Of a stretch of DNA of 21,046 bases, positions 13,740 through 21,046 are shown in pieces. The position numbers and the translations under genes were made by a program. The notes beneath the pieces were generated by a model, which was not told the origin of the DNA, did not search any database, and saw nothing but the letters and a program-made list of their open reading frames with translations. Source of the stretch: Holosporaceae bacterium (lineage in GTDB: Bacteria > Pseudomonadota > Alphaproteobacteria > UBA3830); the NCBI GenBank assembly GCA_031276835.1, contig JAISMI010000020.1, forward strand, positions 1-21,046, in the 5' to 3' direction. Numbering within the stretch: the first letter of the stretch is position 1; each line of letters starts with the position of its first letter.

Positions 13740-16382
13740 GTGATAGTTGAAAATGAAGGGATAATGCCCGTATCGCTTGAGGATGAAATGAAGCGGTCCT
13801 ATTTGGACTATGCCATGAGCGTTATTGTATCCCGAGCCCTTCCGGATGTGCGAGACGGCCTGAAACCGGTTCACAGACGCATCATATACAGCATGATAGA
13901 ATGTGGATATGATTATAATAAGCCATTTCGCAAATCTGCCCGCATTGTTGGAGACGTTATCGGCAAGTATCATCCGCACGGCGACTCGGCAATTTATGAG
14001 GCCATGGTGCGTATGGCTCAGCCGTTTTCCATGCGGGAGCTTCTCATCAGCGGGCAGGGAAACTTCGGCTCGATGGACGGAGATCCGGCCGCCGCCATGC
14101 GCTATACGGAGGCGAGACTTGCCAAAATCTCCCATTTACTAACGGAAGATCTCTACTGCGACACCGTGGATTTTCAGCCGAATTATGACGAGTCGTTGCA
14201 GGAACCTACGCTACTTCCGGCGCGTTTTCCAAATCTATTGGTCAATGGAGCCGGCGGAATCGCCGTTGGTATGGCGACTAATATTCCAACCCACAATCTA
14301 GGCGAAGTAATTGACGCCTGCGTTATGATGATCGACAATCCAAGCGTTTCGCTAGAAAGCGTTGTTTCGGCGATTAAGGGGCCGGATTTTCCGACTGGAG
14401 GATCCATAATTGGTCGCGCCGGAATTCTTGCGGCTTTCAAAACCGGTCGCGGCTCGATAATAGTTCGTTCCAAAGCAAAAATTGAAGAAATACGTAAAGA
14501 TCGTCAAGCCATAATTGTTACTGAAATTCCATATCAAGTCAATAAGGCTCGGCTGATCGAGAAAATTGCCAGTCTCGTGAATGAAAAACTTATAGACGGA
14601 ATTTCCGACTTGCGGGACGAATCCGATAGAGACGGCGTTCGTATCGTCGTCGAGTTAAAAAGAGACGTAAACGCCGACGTCGTTCTAAATCAGCTCTATA
14701 AAAACACAATGCTGCAGACGTCTTTTGGAATTAATATGTTGGCGTTGCACAATGGACGGCCGAAATTAATGAATCTGATGGAGATTCTGCAGGCGTTTAT
14801 TGAGTTTCGTAACGAGGTGGTCGTTCGTCGCACGCGATTTGAATTGAACAAAACCCGCGATCGCGCTCATTTATTAATTGGTTTGGCCATAGCCGTTGCC
14901 AATATCGACGAAATAATTGGGATTATTAAAGGCAGCGACGATTCCGCAGCCGCCAAAGCGGTTCTTATGGATAGAGATTGGCCGGCGGCGGACATCGAGC
15001 CGTTAATTCGTTTGGTAAACGATCCCAATAGTATATTTTTCAATGGAAAATGCCGGTTGACGGATGTTCAAGCTCAGGCAATTCTCGATCTAAAATTACA
15101 TCGCTTGACCGGACTCGAAAGAATAAAAATTTCCGACGAGTTGACTCAATTGTCGGACAAAATAAAGGATTTGCTGGATATTTTGGGATCTCAAGACAGA
15201 GTCTTTCAAATTATCCGCGACGAATTGACGGCGGTGAAAGAAGAATTCGCCACTCCGCGCAAGACGTTGATCGAAGACGGCTCAATTGATTTGGAAGACG
15301 AAGATTTCATCCAAAAAGAAGATATGGTGGTCACCATAAGCAATAGCGGATACATAAAAAGAGTTCCGCTAAATACCTACCGCGCTCAGAAACGCGGAGG
15401 AAGAGGTAAAACCGGCATGACGACAAAGGATGAGGATTTCGTCCATGATCTGTTTGTCGCTAATACCCATACTCCAGTATTGTTTTTCTCGACCACTGGC
15501 ATTGTATACAAAATGAAGGTCTACAAGCTGCCTCTTTCTACGGCTCAGTCCAAGGGGAAAGCGCTCGTCAATCTGTTTCCTATAAAAGAGAATGAAACTC
15601 TGTCGACGGTTCTCGCTCTGCCGGATGACGAGTCCGCTTGGAATTCCTACGATATCGTGTTCGCGACTTCTCATGGAACTATAAGAAGAAACAAGCTCAG
15701 CGACTTTGTGGACGTAAATTCCAGGGGCAAAATCGCCATGAAATTGGAATCGCACGAAAAGTTGATTTCGGTAGCTCTATGCATGGAAAATACAGATATA
15801 TTGATTTCTTCCAAAATGGGAAAATGCGTTAGATTTCCGGCGAACGATTTACGCGTCTTCAATAGTAGGTCTTCAACCGGAGTGCGGGCGATAAAATTGC
15901 TGGGCGACGACGAAGTCATCTCGATGGCCATTCTTCACAACGGCGCTTCTAAAGTTAGCGAGCGCGAGGAGTATATAAAATATTCCAATTGGCTCAGAAG
16001 AAGCGGCGAAGAAATAATCCAGGATCAGATTATAGATCCTCCGCCAAAATATGAGGAAATGAAAAAACTGGAGCAGATGCTCATAACAATCACGGAAAAA
16101 GGATTTGCCAAAAGAACGTCTTCCTTTGAGTATAGAACTTGCAGTCGTGGAGGTCAGGGAGTTAAGAACATAGAAATGAGCGCTAAAAATGGCAAGGTTA
16201 TTGCAGTTTTTCCGGTTAATGAATCCGATGACGTCATGTTGGTGACGGACGGCGGCAAGTTGATCCGCTGTCCGGTTAACGACGTCAGAATTACCGGCAG
16301 GAGCAGTCAGGGCGTTATTCTATTTCGTATTGAAAAAGACGAGAAAGTTGTGTCGGCGGTGAGATTAGCCGATGATGAGTGA
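13740..16382 (+). CDS. gyrA: DNA gyrase subunit A
   Basis: An 880-aa GyrA, the DNA-breaking subunit that with GyrB introduces negative supercoils. Residues 15-45 ([32 protein letters not shown]) open the winged-helix domain. The quinolone-region residues are Ser83 and Glu87 in [17 protein letters not shown], and the catalytic tyrosine is Tyr122 in [11 protein letters not shown]. The GyrA box [10 protein letters not shown] at about residue 550 begins the C-terminal DNA-wrapping domain and marks this as gyrase, not topoisomerase IV. The start is a GTG with GGAG seven bases upstream. Length is normal and no break is seen. Confidence 0.98.
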   Translation: MIVENEGIMPVSLEDEMKRSYLDYAMSVIVSRALPDVRDGLKPVHRRIIYSMIECGYDYNKPFRKSARIVGDVIGKYHPHGDSAIYEAMVRMAQPFSMRELLISGQGNFGSMDGDPAAAMRYTEARLAKISHLLTEDLYCDTVDFQPNYDESLQEPTLLPARFPNLLVNGAGGIAVGMATNIPTHNLGEVIDACVMMIDNPSVSLESVVSAIKGPDFPTGGSIIGRAGILAAFKTGRGSIIVRSKAKIEEIRKDRQAIIVTEIPYQVNKARLIEKIASLVNEKLIDGISDLRDESDRDGVRIVVELKRDVNADVVLNQLYKNTMLQTSFGINMLALHNGRPKLMNLMEILQAFIEFRNEVVVRRTRFELNKTRDRAHLLIGLAIAVANIDEIIGIIKGSDDSAAAKAVLMDRDWPAADIEPLIRLVNDPNSIFFNGKCRLTDVQAQAILDLKLHRLTGLERIKISDELTQLSDKIKDLLDILGSQDRVFQIIRDELTAVKEEFATPRKTLIEDGSIDLEDEDFIQKEDMVVTISNSGYIKRVPLNTYRAQKRGGRGKTGMTTKDEDFVHDLFVANTHTPVLFFSTTGIVYKMKVYKLPLSTAQSKGKALVNLFPIKENETLSTVLALPDDESAWNSYDIVFATSHGTIRRNKLSDFVDVNSRGKIAMKLESHEKLISVALCMENTDILISSKMGKCVRFPANDLRVFNSRSSTGVRAIKLLGDDEVISMAILHNGASKVSEREEYIKYSNWLRRSGEEIIQDQIIDPPPKYEEMKKLEQMLITITEKGFAKRTSSFEYRTCSRGGQGVKNIEMSAKNGKVIAVFPVNESDDVMLVTDGGKLIRCPVNDVRITGRSSQGVILFRIEKDEKVVSAVRLADDE

Positions 16383-16391
16383 GATGGAAAA

Positions 16392-17510
16392 ATGGCGTCA
16401 ATTATTCTAAAAAACGTTAGTAAATCATTTCGAGACAGTCGCATTATAAAAAATGTCGACTTAACTATGGAGGATGGCAAGTGTACCGTTCTAGTAGGAC
16501 CGTCCGGCTGCGGGAAATCCACGATATTGCGTATAATTTGCGGACTGGAAGACGTCGATTCCGGAGAAGTTATCATCGGAGATAAATGCGTAAACGACGT
16601 GCCTCCGGCTAACCGAGGTATCGCCATGGTGTTTCAGTCTTACGCCCTTTATCCTCATATGACGGTCTTTGAAAACATGGCGTTCGCTTTGCAGGTGAGA
16701 AAATTCAAGAAGGATGAAATCGAAAAACGCGTAACCGAAACCGCAAAAATTCTAAAAATCGATCACCTGATACACCGTAAACCGAAAGAGCTTTCCGGAG
16801 GTCAAAGGCAACGAGTGGCTATTGGTCGGGCTATAGTAAGAAACCCATATGCTTTTCTGTTTGACGAGCCCCTATCCAATTTAGATAGCGCTCTTCGTTG
16901 TCAGATGCGGTACGAATTGGCCAGACTGAAGGTCCAATTGAATACAACCATGATTTACGTTACTCATGATCAATCGGAAGCCATGACGTTGGCGGATAAA
17001 ATTGTCGTCATGCGCGATGGCGTTGTAGAACAGGTTGGTTCTCCGTTGGAATTGTATAATTCTCCCATTAACACCTTTGTTGCGCAATTTATGGGCTCAA
17101 GTAAAATGAATATTTTGCCGATTTTTTTCTCTAGTAACGCGGGGAAATTATCGTTGTTCCAGTATCATACGAAGGAGCAATTGTCTTTTTACCTGAGGGA
17201 AAATCTCGAATACGAGACCGATAAAGTCTATTATCTCGGGGTTCGTCCCGAAGATATCGAAGTGTTGCATCCGGACGCGCTTTTCTTTGGTAATAAATTG
17301 GACGGAGTGGTTTCTCTATCGGAAAACCTCGGAGGGGAGGGGTTTATTCACGTTACTCTTGGCGACGGATTCTCCATTACCGTTAAATCCAAGAGGAATA
17401 TCACCGAGCGCGTTGGAAATAATGTCAGACTTGGGTTTAGCATTGACAATTGCTATTTATTTGACGGCGAGGGAAATGCGATTTTGGGCATAAATCCCAA
17501 CAATTCGTGA
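16392..17510 (+). CDS. ugpC: UgpC/MalK-type ABC transporter ATP-binding protein
   Basis: A 372-aa ATPase of a sugar or glycerol-3-phosphate importer. Walker A is GPSGCGKST (36-44), the Q-loop is MVFQSYALYPHM (79-90), the signature is LSGGQRQR (134-141), Walker B is FLFDEP (155-160), and the switch His is 192 in THDQSEAMTLAD. The C-terminal roughly 130 residues form a TOBE-type regulatory domain (YLGVRPEDIEVL...). Length matches UgpC/MalK. No permease or binding-protein gene is adjacent, so it may serve a transporter encoded elsewhere. UgpC is the better guess because intracellular bacteria often import glycerol-3-phosphate; the symbol is provisional. It begins nine bases after the gyrA stop. 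Confidence 0.88.
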   Translation: MASIILKNVSKSFRDSRIIKNVDLTMEDGKCTVLVGPSGCGKSTILRIICGLEDVDSGEVIIGDKCVNDVPPANRGIAMVFQSYALYPHMTVFENMAFALQVRKFKKDEIEKRVTETAKILKIDHLIHRKPKELSGGQRQRVAIGRAIVRNPYAFLFDEPLSNLDSALRCQMRYELARLKVQLNTTMIYVTHDQSEAMTLADKIVVMRDGVVEQVGSPLELYNSPINTFVAQFMGSSKMNILPIFFSSNAGKLSLFQYHTKEQLSFYLRENLEYETDKVYYLGVRPEDIEVLHPDALFFGNKLDGVVSLSENLGGEGFIHVTLGDGFSITVKSKRNITERVGNNVRLGFSIDNCYLFDGEGNAILGINPNNS

Positions 17511-17776
17511 TTTTTCGAAAATGCGAAAGGTTTCAGAATATTAGGATGTTAGTCCAATCATTTCTGCGGCAAAATATAAGAAATGGCTGAAATTTTTATT
17601 CTTTTTCGATCTGCAGATTGGAAAAAATTGACGGAAACGTTCGGAATTTCAGTTTTTTTTGTCGCTTAACGGAAGTATCGTTTTGTCGTCTTTGGACGAT
17701 CTGTGCGCACGGATTCCCGTTGAATTTTGGTATACTTTATAGTATCTTGGAGCGATCATTGTTGGGAGAGTGACGA
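17511..17776. other. intergenic region between ugpC and murA
   Basis: These 266 bp hold no gene I can support. An imperfect hairpin (17602-17626, arms TTTTTC.ATCTG and CAGAT.GGAAAAA) could end the gyrA/ugpC transcript but is AT-rich. The right end holds the murA promoter candidate. Confidence 0.5.
17720..17748 (+). promoter_or_regulatory. possible promoter of the murA-trxA-rsmG-addB run
   Basis: TTGAAT (17720-17725) and TATCTT (17743-17748) are 17 bp apart and end 28 bases before the murA GTG. A second -10-like TATACT (17731-17736) overlaps the spacer but has no matching -35 box. Confidence 0.33.
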
Positions 17777-19051
17777 GTGATAGCAAAAATAAAAGTGCCC
17801 GGAGGTCAAAAAGTATGCGGAGTCGTTCCCGTTTCAGGGGCAAAGAACGCCGCTCTTCCGTTGCTGGCTTCGTCGATTCTTTCAAATAATGGATTAAGAT
17901 TGAACAATGTTCCTAAATTACTCGACGTCGATACCATGTTTAGTCTGCTTGAAAGTCTGGGAGCGACATGCCAAGTCGTTAAAAATTCCGTTTATAACGA
18001 TAGCGTCGAATTAAAAACCGATTCCATTCATAATTTTACGGCTCCCTACGACATGGTGAAAAAAATGCGCGCCTCCATTTTGGTATTGGGACCGCTGTTA
18101 GCTAGATGCGGACGATGCAAGGTTTCTCTTCCTGGAGGCTGTGCCATAGGGGTAAGACCCATTGATTTGCATCTAAAGGGAATGGAGGCGCTTGGTGCTG
18201 CAATTGATTTAAAGAACGGATATGTGCATGCCACGGCCAAAAATGGACTGCGGGGAGCCGATTTTGAATTTCCTATTGTTACCGTTACCGGCACTGAAAA
18301 TATCATGATGGCCGCCGTTTTGGCGGAAGGAACCACCGTTTTGAAAAATGCGGCCAAAGAGCCGGAAATTGTAGATTTGGCAAATTGTTTAAACAAAAGG
18401 GGAGCAAAAATCTCCGGACATGGAACTGACACCATTGTCATAAATGGCGTTAGCGGACTGCGGGAGGCAGAATACGACGTTTTGCCGGATCGCATTGAAG
18501 CCGGAACCTACGCCATTGCGGCAGGAATTACTGGAGGGAGCGTAGATTTAATTGGGGGAAATTTTGAGGAATTGCTGCCTTCTTTTATGGATAAAATGAA
18601 GCAGATGGGACTTGAGTTAAGCGCTATTGAAAACGGAACGCGCGTAAAATGTTCCGGAAAGCTTTCTTCCGCCAGCGTTAACACAGAACCTCATCCTGGA
18701 TTTCCAACGGATTTACAGGCTCAAACCATGGCTCTTATGTGTTTGGTCGAGGGGGAATCCAATATATTCGAGAGCATTTGGGAAAATAGATTTATGCATG
18801 TGGCGGAGTTAATGAGAATGGGAGCGGACATAACGGTTTCCGGAGCTCATGCGTCCGTGAGGGGAGTAAAACAATTAAGGGGAGCTCCAGTAATGGCGAC
18901 GGATCTGAGAGCGTCTTTTTCATTGGTATTGGCGGCGTTGGCGGCCAAGGGCGACACCATTATTGACCGAGTATATCATCTGGATCGCGGCTATTGCTGC
19001 GTAAAAGAGAAATTGGCCGGTTGTGGCGTTACGGTAGAGAGAATAAATTAA
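17777..19051 (+). CDS. murA: UDP-N-acetylglucosamine 1-carboxyvinyltransferase
   Basis: A 424-aa MurA, which transfers enolpyruvate from PEP to UDP-GlcNAc, the first committed step of peptidoglycan synthesis. GAKNAALPLL at residues 21-30 holds the conserved Lys23, and LPGGCAIGVRPIDLH carries the catalytic Cys122, so the enzyme is expected to be fosfomycin-sensitive in type. The two-domain length is normal. The start is a GTG with GGGAGAG six bases upstream. The intact gene implies that the cell makes a wall precursor. It heads a compact run with trxA 12 bp downstream. Confidence 0.98.
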   Translation: MIAKIKVPGGQKVCGVVPVSGAKNAALPLLASSILSNNGLRLNNVPKLLDVDTMFSLLESLGATCQVVKNSVYNDSVELKTDSIHNFTAPYDMVKKMRASILVLGPLLARCGRCKVSLPGGCAIGVRPIDLHLKGMEALGAAIDLKNGYVHATAKNGLRGADFEFPIVTVTGTENIMMAAVLAEGTTVLKNAAKEPEIVDLANCLNKRGAKISGHGTDTIVINGVSGLREAEYDVLPDRIEAGTYAIAAGITGGSVDLIGGNFEELLPSFMDKMKQMGLELSAIENGTRVKCSGKLSSASVNTEPHPGFPTDLQAQTMALMCLVEGESNIFESIWENRFMHVAELMRMGADITVSGAHASVRGVKQLRGAPVMATDLRASFSLVLAALAAKGDTIIDRVYHLDRGYCCVKEKLAGCGVTVERIN

Positions 19052-19063
19052 TGGAGGGAAAAC

Positions 19064-19369
19064 ATGAAATTAACGAATGAAGTAAATTTTGAAGAGGATG
19101 TTTTAAATAAGGAGTTTGTGGTGGTGGATTTCTACGCCGATTGGTGCGGTCCATGTAGGGTTATCGCTCCTTTTCTTGAAGAGATTCAATCGGAGTTGAA
19201 CATTGAAATAATGCAGGTTAACATAGACGAAAGTCCCAATGTTGCATCCAAATACAATGTTATGAGTATTCCCACTGTGGCTATTTTTCGAAAAGGAGAG
19301 AAGATTTCCACCAATGTAGGAGCGGCTTCCAAGGCTCGTCTAATTGATTGGATAGAATCCTATCGGTGA
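19064..19369 (+). CDS. trxA: thioredoxin
   Basis: A 101-aa cytoplasmic thioredoxin that reduces protein disulfides. FYADWCGPCRV carries the redox pair Cys28/Cys31, and MSIPTVAIF has the cis-proline at residue 70. Length is typical and no signal peptide is present. GGAGGG precedes the start by six bases. It sits between murA and rsmG; in many alphaproteobacteria trxA instead neighbours addA/addB, and addB is only one gene away here. Confidence 0.97.
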   Translation: MKLTNEVNFEEDVLNKEFVVVDFYADWCGPCRVIAPFLEEIQSELNIEIMQVNIDESPNVASKYNVMSIPTVAIFRKGEKISTNVGAASKARLIDWIESYR

Positions 19370-19372
19370 TTT

Positions 19373-19954
19373 ATGATTCCGTTTAATGTTTCACGTGAAA
19401 CATACGAAAAATTGGAAACCTATAAAAATCTTCTTCTAAAGTGGCAGAAAGCGGTTAATCTTGTTTCACGTGGAACATTGGATGATATTTGGAATCGGCA
19501 TATTGCAGATAGTTTGCAAATAATTCCTTATGTCGAGGGAAAAAAAGTTCTGGACGTTGGATCCGGAGGCGGATTTCCAGGGATGGTATTGGCGATTGCC
19601 GGAGATTTTTCCGTCGTCTGTGTGGATTCTGACAGAAAAAAAATGCTTTTTTTAGCGGAAGTAGCTCGCGCCGCCAATGCAAAAGTCACTCTAATAACCG
19701 AAAGAGTGGAAAATTTGTCGATGAACGGATTTGATACGATTTGCGCGCGCGGTTTTTCTGAATTATCAAATCTTCTAAAAATTGTCGACAAATTTTCGGC
19801 CGCAAAATACGGCGTATTTTTAAAAGGGGCAAAACTAAATGAAGAAATTGAAAGGGCAAAAATCCTGTTCGATTTTCAATGGGAAGTATATCCCAGTAAA
19901 ACCGATTGTAACGGGAAAATTGTCTTGGTCAGATCCTTGCGGCGGAGAAAATAA
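19373..19954 (+). CDS. rsmG: 16S rRNA (guanine527-N7) methyltransferase RsmG
   Basis: A 193-aa RsmG (GidB), which methylates N7 of G527 in 16S rRNA with S-adenosylmethionine; loss in other bacteria gives low-level streptomycin resistance. FNVSRETYEKLETYKNLLLK opens the protein, WNRHIADS is at residues 40-47, and the SAM loop VLDVGSGGGFPG is at 59-70. Two codon stretches, NVSRET and LVSRGT, coincide with perfect parS sites, so the DNA here carries both protein and centromere information. It starts three bases after the trxA stop. Its TAA overlaps the next ATG by one base (TAATG). Confidence 0.97.
   Translation: MIPFNVSRETYEKLETYKNLLLKWQKAVNLVSRGTLDDIWNRHIADSLQIIPYVEGKKVLDVGSGGGFPGMVLAIAGDFSVVCVDSDRKKMLFLAEVARAANAKVTLITERVENLSMNGFDTICARGFSELSNLLKIVDKFSAAKYGVFLKGAKLNEEIERAKILFDFQWEVYPSKTDCNGKIVLVRSLRRRK
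19387..19402. other. parS: parS site 1 (ParB-binding centromere)
   Basis: TGTTTCACGTGAAACA is a perfect 16-bp palindrome identical to the ParB-binding consensus conserved across bacteria. It lies within codons 5-10 of rsmG (N-V-S-R-E-T). Confidence 0.93.
19462..19477. other. parS: parS site 2 (ParB-binding centromere)
   Basis: TGTTTCACGTGGAACA is the reverse complement of the classical parS sequence TGTTCCACGTGAAACA. It lies 75 bp (25 codons) after site 1, inside codons for L-V-S-R-G-T of rsmG. Confidence 0.92.
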
Positions 19955-21046
19955 TGGGCAAAACTTACGCCATTCCTTTGTCCAGTAATTTTTTGGACGA
20001 GGTGGCCAAAATCCTACAAGCGCAACAACATATTGAAAAATATTCTATTTTTTTGCCCAATAGAAGGAGTTGTCGAGAATTAAAAAAGCGTTTACCAAAA
20101 GACGGCGCGACGTTTCTCCCGAAATTAACAGCCATTTCCGATTTATTTGAATTTAATAATCAGAAAATAATTATGTTACTTGTGGAATTATTAAAAAAAG
20201 ATCGCCAAAGCGTTCCATTTAGCGCGTTGTATGAACTTGCGGAGAGTTTGCGCTCTTTGATAAATGAGTTGATCCTCAATAACATCGACCCTAAGCAGTT
20301 GTCGTCGATGGTTCCGGAAGCTTTACAAAAATATTGGATTCATACGATTTCCGTTATTAATTCTGCGATGACGACGCCGGAAATTCAAAAGAATTTAAAT
20401 TCAATTCGCAGAAAATTAGATATTTTTTGTGAAACGACGGAAAAAGTAGTAATGATCGGTATTAATGAAGTTAATAACTATGCAAGATTGTTGCTGAAGA
20501 AGGCCGAAGAAAATGGAATTATTATAGGCTATGAGGATTTGCATTTTCCTTCTTGCGAAAAGTTGAACGTCGAATTTTTGGAGTTCAATTCGCTCTTCGA
20601 GGAAGGATTTGGCGTTGCCGTCGCCGTTCGAAAAGCCGTGTTTGAACAAAAAAGCGTAATGATCGTATCTCAGGATCAAGATCTTACGGAAATTATAAAA
20701 TCTGAACTTAAACGCTGGAATATATTTGCCGACGATTCTAGGGGGACTGCTTTTTCTAAAACGTCCGATGGGATTTTGGTTTCTTCAATTTTGGATATGC
20801 TGCAAACGCAATGCAGTTGTACTTCCGTGTTAAATGTTTTGAAAATGAGTCCAACTTTTGGTGAAATGGCGCAAAATATGGAATTGTTTTTTCGAAAACA
20901 AGATGCGCTGCCGCCTAATTTTTTTATGGCCTTTGATTTGCATCGGGAAGCCAATCTTTTTCCTTTGGACGAGATTGAAAAAATGCGAATTCTTTCATTA
21001 GAGTTGCAGAGCGATAAATCATTTCCCGAGTGGTTGGAGGTTTGTT
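19954..21046 (+). CDS. addB: double-strand break repair protein AddB, N-terminal part (cut by window end)
   Basis: The first 364 codons of a gene that continues beyond the window. Best match is the alphaproteobacterial AddB subunit of the AddAB helicase-nuclease that processes DNA ends for RecA. Visible are MGKTYAIPLSSNFLDEVAKI, FLPNRRSCRELKKRL, FLPKLTAISDL, then VMIVSQDQDLTEIIKSELKR with WNIFADDSRGTAFSKT and ILVSSILDML, which fit the order of the UvrD-like core of AddB with its W-x-I-x-A-D-D-S segment. As in alphaproteobacterial AddB, no complete Walker A is seen. The start ATG (19954-19956) overlaps the rsmG stop by one base, with GGAG upstream. The C-terminal nuclease with the Fe-S cysteines would lie outside. 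Confidence 0.88.
   Translation, partial: MGKTYAIPLSSNFLDEVAKILQAQQHIEKYSIFLPNRRSCRELKKRLPKDGATFLPKLTAISDLFEFNNQKIIMLLVELLKKDRQSVPFSALYELAESLRSLINELILNNIDPKQLSSMVPEALQKYWIHTISVINSAMTTPEIQKNLNSIRRKLDIFCETTEKVVMIGINEVNNYARLLLKKAEENGIIIGYEDLHFPSCEKLNVEFLEFNSLFEEGFGVAVAVRKAVFEQKSVMIVSQDQDLTEIIKSELKRWNIFADDSRGTAFSKTSDGILVSSILDMLQTQCSCTSVLNVLKMSPTFGEMAQNMELFFRKQDALPPNFFMAFDLHREANLFPLDEIEKMRILSLELQSDKSFPEWLEVC

Noticed and set aside
13356-14135. 259-codon minus-strand frame across ssb and gyrA
   Set aside because: It overlaps two certain genes in antisense and has no family features.
1-21046. CRISPR arrays, rRNA or tRNA genes
   Set aside because: No spaced direct repeats, no rRNA-like stretches and no cloverleaf-like sequence were seen in the intergenic regions, though short RNAs cannot be excluded by eye.

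Overview
The window looks like part of the chromosome of an AT-rich alphaproteobacterium that lives in or on eukaryotic cells. A Holosporales/Paracaedibacter-type protist symbiont is my best guess, not a proven assignment. The reasons are: a bacterial housekeeping set with an alphaproteobacterial AddB-type nuclease subunit and ssb-gyrA order; an RsmG whose N-terminus carries embedded parS sites; part of a type VI secretion (T6SS) locus; and two secreted proteins with eukaryote-like architecture (one ubiquitin-like, one leucine-rich repeat). Genes up to about 12.6 kb all lie on the minus strand and genes after about 12.7 kb all lie on the plus strand, so there is one divergent strand switch.

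Minus-strand half, left to right. At the left edge is a possible gene start that runs off the window. Next is a secreted 212-aa protein whose middle aligns along its whole length with ubiquitin (168-806). Then come plsY and rlmB, which overlap by ATGA. Upstream of rlmB is a decayed ISXO2/IS1595-type transposase (about 2264-2699); its last roughly 28 codons are still in frame with rlmB and give that gene a false N-terminal extension. A small DUF4326 protein and a family-2 glycosyltransferase follow. Next is a tight T6SS block in transcription order hcp-like (tssD), tssE, tssF, tssG. Upstream of it, in the position where tssB/tssC often lie, is a secreted 867-aa coiled-coil/serine-repeat/LRR protein. 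Then come a GHMP kinase of the mevalonate/phosphomevalonate kinase type, tsaC, and a SlyB-like glycine-zipper lipoprotein; a putative terminator follows this last group.

Plus-strand half: folB-like, ssb and gyrA; an orphan UgpC/MalK-type ABC ATPase; then a compact murA-trxA-rsmG-addB run, with addB cut by the window end. Two perfect 16-bp parS sequences lie inside the first 105 bases of rsmG. This suggests the window is close to the replication origin, although parA/parB are not next to rsmG here.

How it fits together: the core genes supply lipid synthesis, peptidoglycan synthesis, DNA topology and repair, and translation quality. The accessory genes (T6SS baseplate and tube, the two secreted eukaryote-like proteins, the glycosyltransferase, and possibly the UgpC-type ATPase for import) fit a host-associated life. 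The ubiquitin-like protein is the most unusual item.
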